In this document: one piece after another, positions 1 to 11,900 of the stretch
Layout of the letters: each line of letters begins with the position of its first letter
Numbering within the stretch: position 1 is the first letter of the stretch
From: Ptychodera flava
Taxonomy: Eukaryota; Hemichordata; Enteropneusta; Ptychoderidae
Length of the DNA: 64,000 nt
Reading direction: 5' to 3'
NCBI RefSeq assembly: GCF_041260155.1
Contig: NC_091928.1
Location: forward strand, 46,974,137-47,038,136
The notes under the pieces: model-generated
Database searches by the model: none
What the model was told of the DNA's origin: nothing
Seen by the model: the letters and a program-made list of their open reading frames with translations, nothing else
Translations under genes and position numbers: made by a program

Positions 1-190
1 AATTGATGAAACGTCGACAGAATAAGCAAAATCACAAACAGGTGCTCCCTAAATTTTGTTTTTCAACCTTGGAAGTTTTTGACAGTCATAGAGGGCATTG
101 CACCTTTCTTATAAATGGTAACCTTGCCTTATGGGCCGAAAAGTGGCTTCTTTGAAATTATTCCCGCCCGCACTTTGTTTCACTCGAGGC
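1..190 (+). repeat. Truncated copy of unit sequence at the left window edge
   Basis: This stretch matches 1469-1660 closely, including the shared start AATTGATGAAACG, and also 21625 and 37590 in B and C. It then jumps straight into the CATA array. It is best read as the broken end of a further unit copy upstream, joined directly to the left microsatellite of copy A. Confidence 0.7.
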
Positions 191-200
191 TCTTGACAAA

Positions 201-349
201 CATACATACAATACATACATGCATACCTACCTACCTACCTACCTACCTACCTACCTACCTACCTACCTACCTACCTACCTACCTACCTACATACATACAT
301 ACATACATACATACTACATACATACATACATACATACATACATACATAC
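201..349. repeat. (CTAC)n/(CATA)n microsatellite
   Basis: Tandem CTAC followed by CATA tetranucleotides. The equivalents in B (about 19587-19792) and C (about 35510-35752) are pure CATA and longer. Open frames across it are simple-repeat translations, not genes. Confidence 0.95.
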
Positions 350-513
350 GCTCTGAGAATTATTTATTTTGCCATAATAAAAAACATTCTCTTTTAATTG
401 ATGAAGGTATAGAGTGCGCCTGGTTGACCGATATTCGGGCTCTCAAACTTTTACCATTGTCTTCTGATCCACAACTAGCGGGGTGTTTTTTTAAGCTCAT
501 GGTGTTGAAAAAA

Positions 514-530
514 CTGAGAGAGAGCGAGCA

Positions 531-586
<56 letters not shown>
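514..586. repeat. (GA)n microsatellite, copy A
   Basis: GA dinucleotide array after the conserved flank GGTGTTGAAAAAACTGAGAG. The same array sits in B (about 19965-20039) and C (about 35926-36025), about 200 bp right of the CATA array in each unit. Confidence 0.95.
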
Positions 587-589
<3 letters not shown>

Positions 590-2816
590 GTATTAATTGT
601 TTGGATAGCATTAACAGTTATATAATTATATGGTATTATTTTATTGTGTTGTTGGTATATAATATAGATGTCAGCCCGATCTGAATGTACTATTTTTTCT
701 TGTTAGATTTATTTATTTTCTCAAGTTTTGTTTCCTTAGCTTCGTATTACATTCCGAATCCGCGCTCTTTGCTAACTGTTGAATTCTGAATAATAAAAAT
801 GACTACATCGTCAAAATTTGTTGCCTTGTCAACAATTTAAACTCACCATATCGCATGTACGTTCCATTGCAAGAAAGGGCTTCCGAAAGTTTTCTCTTTT
901 ACGAGCAAATCACAAATTTTGATCGCAATCATCTCCTTTCAAAATGGCACTTTAATGTTCTTCATCGCCTCTACTTATCGCAAATACAAGGCAATGTTGA
1001 AAGAGTACCTTCGCATATTCTGTTTCACCGCCAGCTTGTCTTCATCCAAATGAACTAAAATGCCTTTAACGTGGTGCTGTTATGAATGAACATTAATTGA
1101 CTTCGGCAAGGAGTCACGTTTATACGACTAGTTCAATGCCAGTCTCTTATGAAGGTTAATGTCACCACTGCATCAAAATATAAATTTACACTAATGTGTT
1201 GTCAATATAATAGAAAAATACATGTGAATTCACATGAATTCACATGAATACGGGCGTGCTGAATACAAGCAATAAATTCTATGCTATATTCATCTGTTTA
1301 TGCACTATCAAGTTAAAATACTGACAATAATCCATGCTTATACTTTAAGTATAAGAGGATTGTCATGTAGTTAATGCCAGGATCATGAGCAACCAGCAGC
1401 TGCACGTCGACCAGGGTTACCATCAGTAGATGACTTTTGTGTAGGAAATTTTCATCCGTGATGACAACAATTGATGAAACGCCGACAGAATAAGCAAAAT
1501 CACAAACAGGTGCTCCCCAAATTTTATTTTTCAACCTTGGAAGTTTTTGATAGTCATAGATGGCATTGCACCTTTCTTATTAATGGTAACCTTGCCAACA
1601 GGGACGAAAAGTGTGATTTTTTGGATTAGTTCTGGTCGCCCATTGTTCCACAGGGGGCTCCTGACCTCGGATAAGCAACTATTTGAAGGTTTATACGACT
1701 CCCCAAACATGTGAAAACCTCACCATGTCATGAATTTGCTAAAACAATGGCTTTAAGAGTACGTGCATGTTTGCTAATCAAAACACATTAACCTTTTATC
1801 TCTGTTCTGCGAACACTTTTCATACTCAATGAAGTTTTCGTCGGAGCCCGAAAATTTCAGGTAATCATGACCAGTTCAGAGATAAAGTATCAAAATGTGG
1901 AGAACTTTGGAGGCACAATTAGGATACTGGAATGCTGATTGCTCTCTCCAGAAGAATTGCAGTTCATGTTGAAGTTACTTGCGATTGCAAATTGTACTGC
2001 AGTGACATTCTTTTCAGCAGCTTCAGCTCGGTCATTAGTACTAATAGTAGTTAACGATAGTCAAACTACCTCCTCGACTTGTTGTCGCGGCTGCCATTTC
2101 TCCGGTAATAGAGTTTGTTAAAATAATACACACCAACTTTCGATGGCTCCTCAATTTTACTTAGTTTACACGTTGATAACGTGAACAAAAGAAAGGAAAG
2201 AGCGTGTGTTTGATTTTATTCTTTGTCCTCTTTGTGGGTCCTTTATTGTAATTAGTTTTCTTGTCTGTAACAACATGTTATAAGTTTTTAATAAAACCCA
2301 ACTGTAAGCGCCGATGAATATGGTTTTAAACTGCATCATATCTGTGTTAGAGTTCGAAATAAATAAATAGAAAGAAAGAAAGAAAGAAAGAAACAAAACT
2401 AATGCGCTAGCTATTTCCTTTCTGCTCAGGACGAAAAACGTTTTCAGACTTAAAGACAAATGTTAATGGGCTGTTTTTCTCCCCAACAGTAAGACTTCAT
2501 TTTTTCCAGCCATATGTTGCCATTTCTAGAAATGAACAGTGTTCATTGGGACCCGGAGACAAAAAGTCGCTCCTTGTATGCAAACGATAGAATGGCCCAA
2601 CCATTTAACTCGAAATAGTGGATGACGTTACTTTTTACTGGCTGCCAACGTATTCATAATACTTTCATGGACATTCCTAAACAATTACTACTGTGAAATT
2701 GGTGGAGTAAAAGAGCAATAGTTCGTGGATTCTGCGCTAAAAGTATGTTTTATTCACGTCTGTATTATGTGGAGAAACCGTTGATCCAAATAAAAAAAGC
2801 CTCGCTTTCGCTTGAG
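587..2816. other. Noncoding upstream region of copy A
   Basis: No exon or known domain recognised. It is colinear with 20040-22833 and 36026-38802. Relative to B and C it lacks about 690 bp at the point near 797 (present as about 20252-20946 in B). A short (GAAA)n run lies near 2370-2390. Confidence 0.6.
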
Positions 2817-2886
2817 CCAATCGCTCTTTAGCGTTGACGCCGTTTAAGCTTTATGCAAATATAGGCAAATTAGTCCTAAATATATA
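2817..2886 (+). promoter_or_regulatory. Core promoter of vWD gene copy A: CCAAT, octamer, TATA
   Basis: CCAAT at 2817-2821, an exact POU octamer ATGCAAAT at 2853-2860 and a TATA-like TAAATATATA at 2877-2886. A short exon ending in a consensus donor (AGAG/GTAAGT, 2934/2935) follows. The block is almost unchanged in all three copies while flanking noncoding DNA varies more. Transcription is expected to start about 30 bp after the TATA, near 2907. The start site is inferred. Confidence 0.6.
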
Positions 2887-2906
2887 GAGCAGTCAGTTAT
2901 CGTCTA

Positions 2907-5900
2907 GCTACAGAATACAGCTGGTTGACAAGAGGTAAGTGGTACTAAATTCACCCTTCCTAGAACTTTTTGCCTTTTTAAAACTAACCTTATTTTGTGT
3001 CTAGGTTGATATTTTTCCTGATGATTAATTGCAAACTATACAGTTTCTAGCGCGAGGTCTTTTTACCCCTGAAAACTTTAACCATTTTAGCGTTATAATT
3101 TTCTCCCACCAAAATTTTAGTGCAAAATGTTACCAATTTAATTTTCTGTAATGTTTTGATAATTTTTGACCAAATAGATATCACATTTCATTGGCTACAG
3201 TTTTTTCTCAAAATTTTGGCACAAATCTGAGAAAAATTGAAAGGGGTTTATTCAAAGAGTTAAAGTGAGAAACAATTAGCCCTGAAACTGAGTTTTGGTG
3301 AAACAGCCTATCTTGTTTGTTGTTAGAAAGTTATCTGTTTTTCGCCGTGCAAAGAGTAAGAGCACATACCCGCCGAAGATTAAAAAACGGTCGATGAGAC
3401 CGTCAGAGGATGGAGTTTGTCTTTCTTTGTGGTATATTGGTTATTTGTCCCAGCGACTGTGACGATGCATGTGTTATGTTTGAAAGCACCGTTTGACTTG
3501 GCAATTTAAGGTAGTACGCGCATCAAAAGTGAAAGACTTAAACTCAAACTGCTCTGTATACGGAACTTTGAACCATTCTCTTATCAAATTAATAATATAT
3601 AAACAATTTAACATTTACTGATATTTGCAATTCGAAGTCACCACCATCCCAGTGTAGCTTTATGGGGGAATAGAATTTTTGATTTTGGAAAAAGTAGGAC
3701 GGTAATTTTTTTTTACTCAAAGGGCTTTAAAATGAGCCCCAAACTAATGATAGATCATCAAATAATTGTAAAAAGTCGTCATCTATGCATTCTACCCTAG
3801 ATTTAATGTTACAAATTTGAGGCACTTGCTGTCAACCTTTCAATTTCTATGCTACTCTATGAAATAATTTCACTTTCTCGCCATTTCAAGTTTCAGTCAG
3901 TATAGTAAAACTTACACTGCCTTGATTTGAATTATATGAAGGGAGCTGACAGTTGTTCTCGCTTATATTTTACTTATGTCTTATTTTATTTATTTTTATT
4001 TTTATTTTTTTATTTCATTTTTTATGTGCGATGTGTGAAAGTGAGCGTACGAGCGTTAGTACTTCGCGACCCCTAAAGTGAACCCGATTGAAACCACCGT
4101 ATTTTCTACCCTTGGTTGATAGCTCTGCTGGTGGACAGATTTGTCCCCGAGGCTGTCTTTCGCCCAGTTTAAGCGATGTATTCATTGCTTCGCTTCGATA
4201 AAGTTTGTGTGCGATGTGTGAAAGTAAGCGTACGAGCGTGAGGAGAGGTGGCAGTCAGAAATTGTAACAACTTTAGCTCGATTATTGAACCAATCTTTTT
4301 GAGATTGGGGATTTGGCCGAGCGGTTTTGTCTGTGGCTTCTCCGCTAGGTGACTGGGTACCGTACGTTGTGAGTTCGAACCCGATTGAAACCACCGTACT
4401 TAGTCATCTTGATAACGCCATGCAACTATAGTAGATACATTTAAAAATTGTTCAGGTTTGAGTATAAGTCGTGATAAGACAGAAATTATATTCCTTAGAA
4501 AATACAAGTCAGATTCTTTCCGGGGCTACGGTGTCAAGCCAACAAGCTTTCCTGTCAGATTTTTAGGGATCTATTTAGGCCACAACAAAAATTATATGGA
4601 AGAAATAAACGTCCCTCATGAGCTTCAGAAAATGAAGAGCAATTTGAATGTTTGGAATTCTCGTAACTTTACTCTGCGAGGGAAGGCTCTGTTGCAAGAT
4701 ATCACGGAGCCTCAAAGCTTACTTACAGAGTGCAGTTTCCGTCCCGAGGAATGTTTAATTACAAGCCAAACATTTTTGGTTGAGTTTATCTGGAATAGAA
4801 AACCCCATAAGACAAAACGCAGTACTTTGATTGGAAAGCCTAATGAAGGTGGCTTTGGAATAGTTTACTTTGAGCTACTTGATAAAGCGTTTACGTCGTC
4901 TATGCTTTCACGTTGAAAAATTGTAATCGTCAAATGACAAAGATTCCGAAATATTTCTTTAGGAAAACTGGAGGGTTAGATTTAATACTACAGTGTAATT
5001 ATGATGTCAACGTTTTCCCTTCACTATGTCTTAATATTACATCGATATGTTGAAATATTATTAAGATTCGAGAACTGTAACTGATGATATTAGCTATTAT
5101 GAAAATGAAATTATTGGACTGATAAGAATATTTTATTTGATGGACATTCTGTATTTTTTAAGTATTGGTATGACGATGGTATTATATACATTTGAGATCT
5201 ACTTTCTCAGGATGGAAAATATCTTACCTGGGACACCTTGGACAAAATATGACTTTGGCAAGAATCAGTTTCCTAAATACCATAGTCTCATCCATGCTTT
5301 ACCAGAATCATGTAAAAATTACTATAGAACCAGACGTGTATCTGTGCAGGATCAAACTTGCCCACTTGGCGATGGATCTGTTAAAAGGATTTATGAAAAG
5401 ATAGTCAGAAACAAACTTGTACCTCCCACAAGTCAGCTTTACATTGAAAGATTGTACAAGGTATCTCCTGACTGGAAAGTAATTTGGAGCAGGATTAATA
5501 CTTCAACAATAGATGAGAAATTACGTAATTTTCGGTATAAAATTTTGCATAGAATTATTTCAACTAATAAATTCCTCCATACCATAAAATTACGCCCTGA
5601 TGATCTATGTGATCGTTATAAGATTACTGAAATGCTGGAGCACTTACTCTGGGAGGGTACAAAAGTAAACAAGTTTTGGAAGTTATCCAAGATATTTTGA
5701 TCAAACAATTCTAAAAAAACACTGCATTTGGATTAACAAACAGTAGTCCTTGGCTAAGATTTGGACAATTCAAAAAATCTTTTGAGTCATTTACTTTCAT
5801 TGGGAAATTACATCATTTATACAGCTAGATTTAATTCTCATCCTTTAAACTTTCGTTTATTCACAGATAAGATAGCAGAAAACCGTTCTGTTAAGTGTAA

Positions 5901-8900
5901 AATTGCAAAATACAGGAAAACTATAAACAAATATGAAACAAAATGAGTCAAAACCTTTGCATTGTGAGTTGTAACCGACTGATTTTTTCTATTATTGTAC
6001 GATATAATTTTTTACTGACGTCACTTGTTGTTTTGTCTTGTGTCATTATTTTAATTAAATAAATATTAAAAACAACGACTTGGCCATGTCCCCGCTTCAT
6101 AGTGGTCAAGCAGACAGACAAAGGATTAAAAGAAACAGAGCGGACCCGTATCGAGCAGTGTAAACACGATTGGAACTAATTTGGGATAATTGGATCTTCA
6201 TAATTTCATAATTTCTCAAAAATGTTAGGCGCCCTATAGCTGGATGTTGCAATATTACAAATTACTCATAAAAACAAGTGTGTAATGTAAAAAGAAAAGC
6301 AGATGAGCTTACATTTGTAGATTTTAAAGACATAACTTCACCATCCAGTTATCGCAAAGTAGTTCAAATCGTGTTTATATTTAGTAGTCGGCCTGTTGCA
6401 ACCACGTTGTCAGCGTAGTATGCTTCAACGTTCAAGGCGACATAGAAGCAACCATGTGTCTAGCAGTTAGTGTGGTTTTTGTTTGTTTTCACAATCACTG
6501 GCAGGGACAGGACATTAGCAGACTGAAATAATTTTGTATTGTCCGTATTTCACAAGGCCAATAGTTGAAGCATTTTCTTGATTTTTTTCCCGTTACGTTT
6601 GCTTCTAATGCCGGTTACTGTTTCTTGTTACACAGAATTCACTTGTCAACAATACCAATGCAGTTTACATATTGTTCTCGCTGAGTTGACGAATTTAGTA
6701 CTTTGTAACGCAACATGTTTTAGGAGTAGGACATATATGTAGTTGATATTAAAAACAAAAAAGTGGAAAAAGAAAGGAACTGTCGCTTTCTGGGAATTGT
6801 CACTTTTTCAAGGAAGCAGAATATGTCTCCAAACTTAATCTGGTACCAAATCACGATGCTTCCGAATCCTTCACCCAAAAATAAAATTAATTACTTTTCT
6901 TCTGTCCCCCTTGTTCAATGTTCTCTTATTTTTATATTTTCTAACAGTTGAGACTTCAAAATGTGGCTGAAAACCGTAGCTGTTGTGCTGTTGGTGGTGG
7001 CAATTAGCTTTGCCAAACCCGGGGTAAGTTGATCGTATAGGATTGTATATTGTGACTTTTTAAGTATCTTTATCTACATCACAGACACAAACGGAGATGT
7101 GTAGAAAAATCTACGAATGTGCCTATAACGGTTTTCTTGGAGTCTCTAGCTCAGTACTCTTTCATTAAACTGATCTTTGTGTGCGTAAGATACTGGGAAT
7201 TAATTATTAACACCGTTTCCACAAATCTCCTTTTTTGCCATTTCACTAATTCAGTGGTTGACAAACTTGCACATTTTAACACAGTTTGAGCAAATCTGAG
7301 TCAGGTCGTCCCGGGACCTGTTGTCACACACTGAGCAGGTAGAAAACGTTAATATAAAATGGCAGATTCTTTTACGGCAATGATTACTAATGACAAAAGA
7401 GTTTTCAGCTAGTTTATATGGTGCAAATAAATCTAAATTTTATGTTATTCACGCTCTAAAATTTAAGAATCATTCTTTAGCTTTATACTATAGCAGCACG
7501 TGATCAGTAAAAACTAATTAATAGGGCATCACGTCTGTATCCTTTTTACCTGGTGGGGAACAACTTTGCAAACCAATAGCTTTTATTCAAAATACCTCGA
7601 GGAGTCCTGCGCGTGTGTGGCATTTTATCACTGCAAGAAATTTGATCCAAACTCTATCGAGACGCTAGTTAGTGTTTCTTATGTCTGCTAAAACCGTTGT
7701 TAATAAATAGGAGGTTACTCTTTCGAATAATGAAGTCAAATTGTCTGTTTAGCGCACTGATAATCTATTCCGTACTCCCACATTACACCCATTAAAACCA
7801 GGGGCATTGATTTCGCCGTTTTCATGAACAATATGGCAAATTTTGTGCCTTACAAGATCGAAATTTAGAGGTGTCTCTGGATAAGTTCAGTGATTAGGGC
7901 TTTCCGTATTTGCAATTATGCGCCCTCTGCAGTTGTTAAAGGCAAAATTCACGTTGAAATCTGGCAACACGTAATGACGGCGGATATTGACTAAAATGCA
8001 CAGCAGTTTCATGTAGGGTAAACGGATGCAGTTACATACTAGGCATTCTGGCATTGACTGCGGAACGTCAATCAAGATCAAAGTGTCAACATTTCCGTAG
8101 GCCATGCCATGTCTATGACGATTCGAAAAGAGTTTATTCACACTGGGAGGATAAACAAATCAAAATCAAATACAAAATTATTATCCATTAGCAGAGATCT
8201 AATGAAGTTTGGCTAGTCATAAAAATACAATGCTACAAAATGGTTGTAGTGTAGCCATAATTGATTGTATTCCGAAAAAATGTATTATACCTTTTGAGAG
8301 TTTGAACCGAATTAGATGTGGCACGTAGTTTTTTTGCCATGGAACATTTCTGGATAGAGTAATGACAGATAAGTTCCTACATTGGAGAGCATCGTGAAAA
8401 TATTTGATGAGTAAGTTTTATGTATTCTATTGTGCCGCGAAGTTCGAACAAATTTAATCAAACAGGTATGTCTATTTGATGTTCTTGATAAAATGACCGC
8501 TATTTGGCAGTATGGAATTACATCGCGAAACAACTGAATTGCATATGTGTCGCACGATTATTTTTAGTTTTCTTGAGCCATATTTGAACCAAGTCTGTCT
8601 AATCTTGAAAGAGTTGTTATAGAAACTTACCCAGTATATCAAGATGAGATAATTACGGTATTTGCAATAGGATTCGAACTCACAACCTACGTATCAAGTC
8701 ACCTAGGGGTCAAGCAACGGACAGTACCGATCAGCCAAATCCCTCCTCTCAAAAGAGTGGTTCGTTAACCCAGCTAAGGTGTTACATTTTTGTGACTGCG
8801 ACCCCTCCACTCGCTGTAGAGTTCAGAAGCACTTGCGCTCGTACATTCACAAACTTTATGAAAGTAATGTATCGATCACTTCAACTGGGCGAAAGACATG

Positions 8901-11900
8901 AAAGAATTGTCATCGACTTTCAACGTAAAATAAGACATTGAAAATATTCTATACAGTGAGTCTCAGATATGGTCAGCCTGTTTAATCGTTCCTGACATGA
9001 AAAATTCCTGTAAAACTGACAGCAAGGCGACCACATTTGACTTTTGCGCGAAACAAATTCACCTTCATATGCATGGCATAACTCATTATTAATGCGTCAA
9101 GTTTGAAAGACATCAATTTATGTCAATGGCTGAGAAATGACTTCGGACGCGCGCACGCACGAACACACAACGGGAGCTGAATCCTCGTGTGACTAAAGAG
9201 CCTCTTACGAATTGGATACATGTAAAATGCAACATGCTTAGACTCATATTTGGAGGAAATGATTGGATGTAAACCTTCTCAATCTTGTGATCATAACTCG
9301 TTTAATATTACTGATGAATTTCATCTGAAGTAATGACATAATGTCCCCCCATAAGAACAAAGTAGTAGAAACGACAAAGCTCTCTTCTCAAACGAGCAAC
9401 TTTTCGAACGTATACTTTCATTGACAATTAAGATATATCAATGTAAATATTGGCAGAGAATGGTAAGATTTAAGTTTGCCAGATAATCTACAAGGTAGCT
9501 TTTCTTATCACCTCACCTTTTAGTATATTAATATACTGCCTCGAGTGTCTTATGTTAGCTGGATATGCAGAATTTTACACTGTGATATTAGTTTTAAACC
9601 CAATTAACGTTATAAATGTGAAAAGCGGGGTGCGATTGCTAAAACTACCCATTGCATGTATTAACTCGGCGCTCCAGATGATATGTATGATAGCTATTAC
9701 CAAAGTAGTGGTGAGTATCAGACATTTAGCGACGATACTATAAATTGGGAGTAAGAATGACTGTTCACTTACAAGGATGCAACATGAGCTTTGTATTTTA
9801 CAGTATGTGAATATCTCGCAACGCTGTAAATCGATATGATTACCTTAACGATTAACATGTTGAGGTTTTATATTTCGTCTCAGTTCAACCCATATGGAAA
9901 TCAACGTAGAGCACTACCGGGACTAAACATCTTGGATCTGGACGAAACCATCAGCCCAATAACATCTGGTACGTATTGCGTCAAAATTATACATTCAAAC
10001 TACGGTGTCTGGTATAGTGTTTTTTTTCATTTCGTCATTCCTCCAAATCATAGACCCTCGAGAAAAACTCGAGGGTCTATGTCCAAATCAATATTCATAC
10101 TTTGCCTTGATTTTATTGGAAATTCATCAAATCCTGTGAGCAATATCTTCTGTTCTGTTCAGTTGCTGCGGAAATACATGAATAAACAATAACTAACGAG
10201 ATTTCTTTCTCTTTCACTCCCCAGCATTCTTCCCGGTAAGTTTTCCTTTACCTACGGAATATGAGATGCGTTGTTTTCTTTGCCTTTTGCATTATCAGAA
10301 TGAGTGTGGCGTCTAGCCTAACCGCTACCAAGGTCATTCCAAGTCAGTGGGCGTGGAAATATCAAACTATATCCATAAATTTGGAGAGTTAACAGGTGCA
10401 GCCAACGGAGCTATTCATCGAAAAAGCTATTCCGGAAGCAATTTTTGAGGGCAGGGGAAATTTTAATTTTGCTCGGGCAGGGGACATATTTTTAGGTGGC
10501 AGGGGAGCAAATTTTAGTGTTTTTGTCGGGCAGGGCAGATATCGGTTGATTGTCCTGGGGACAGGGCTTGGCAAAAAGCGAGGAGAGGGGAAGCTTCTTT
10601 TAAAACGGGGACAGGGGAATTTCAGCCTTGGTGGTGGTTCCGGGGATGGGGACACAGTGCAAGTACTTATACCTTTTAAAGGCTACCCAGACTACTTAGC
10701 CTATCGATTGACCCCACATTCACTCTATATTCTGTGAGATGGAAACCAAATACAAGGCCACTGCAGTATGTGTCTGCATGGGAATGTTAATTTTCAGGGG
10801 AAATTTTTTCACAGGGCAGGGGAAAATCGACATGTTTTTTCATCACAGGGTAGGGTAGCTTCGTGTCTGCAGGGGAAATGGAATGACAAAATTTTGAGGG
10901 GAATTTTTTCCAGGGCAGGGGAAATCGGCAAGTTTTTTTCGCCACAGGGCAGGGGAGCTTCAAACATTCACAGTGGGGAGGGGAAACAGGCAAAAATATG
11001 TGGGGAGCGGGTAAAAATGAAGTTTGAGTGCGGCAGGGTAAGTCGAAAAATTTTCTGTGGGAGGGCAAATTATGAACAGCTAATTAATTACCCTCTTGAC
11101 TTGAAATTAGTCAGTTCACATTACTTGTCATGTACAATATATCTTATCATAGTAAGGACCCCTTTAAAAGTGCATTGTTCGTTGGCTGCACCTGAGTTAA
11201 CTTCAGTAGACAGTCGCGTTAGTGGTAAGGTGTTGCATAGATCGTGTGGGATGAGCGTGACAGCCACCAGCAAGCCAGTAACTGCTGTTGCCGTGAAAAG
11301 CCAAGCGACAGGGACCAGTCTAGCTTAACCGCTACCAAGGTCATTCGAAAATTTATCTGTAGATCACAGAGAAAATTTGTCTCGACAAAGAACAACATTC
11401 TTGTAAGTTCAATTCAATGCATAGACTACAACTGTTTTTTGTAGATAAACAATACCAACACTTCCTTACGGGAAAATGATAACTTAGTATTCGTTAACTT
11501 CCTCTTCAGCACTGGGACAATTAGGTGACCTTCAAACATTTGACGGCCTCAAATTCAAATTTGAGGGCGAAGCCTGCACCTACATGCTGTCAAAGATATG
11601 CGATGGCAACTCCGATTTCTCCATTACCGCGAAGGTTGTTCTTGGGAGCAAGAATGCAAAAATCAAAGCAACTTTAGGATCTCTTAATATTGTTTACAAG
11701 GGCTCTCATTTATCCCTCCTGGAAGACGGCATAATTAAGGTTTGTCATTCTAAGTTTTCAAGAAACTCTGCTTCATATACCTTACTTGGTGACAGCGGAG
11801 ATACAGGATTTGTTCATTGTCTCCGTCGATGCGTCATTACGAAAGTAAACAATCCATTATATGACATTTTTCTCTTCCTCTAAGGATCTTTATCAAATCT

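Noticed and set aside
4308-4400. Functional tRNA-Leu/Ser gene
   Set aside because: A and B boxes are present but the acceptor arm does not pair and the sequence continues into a repeated SINE body.
10396-11328. Long frames on both strands in 10389-11328
   Set aside because: They fall inside the 800-bp G-rich transposon and follow its internal repeats. The homologous unit copies lack the sequence altogether.
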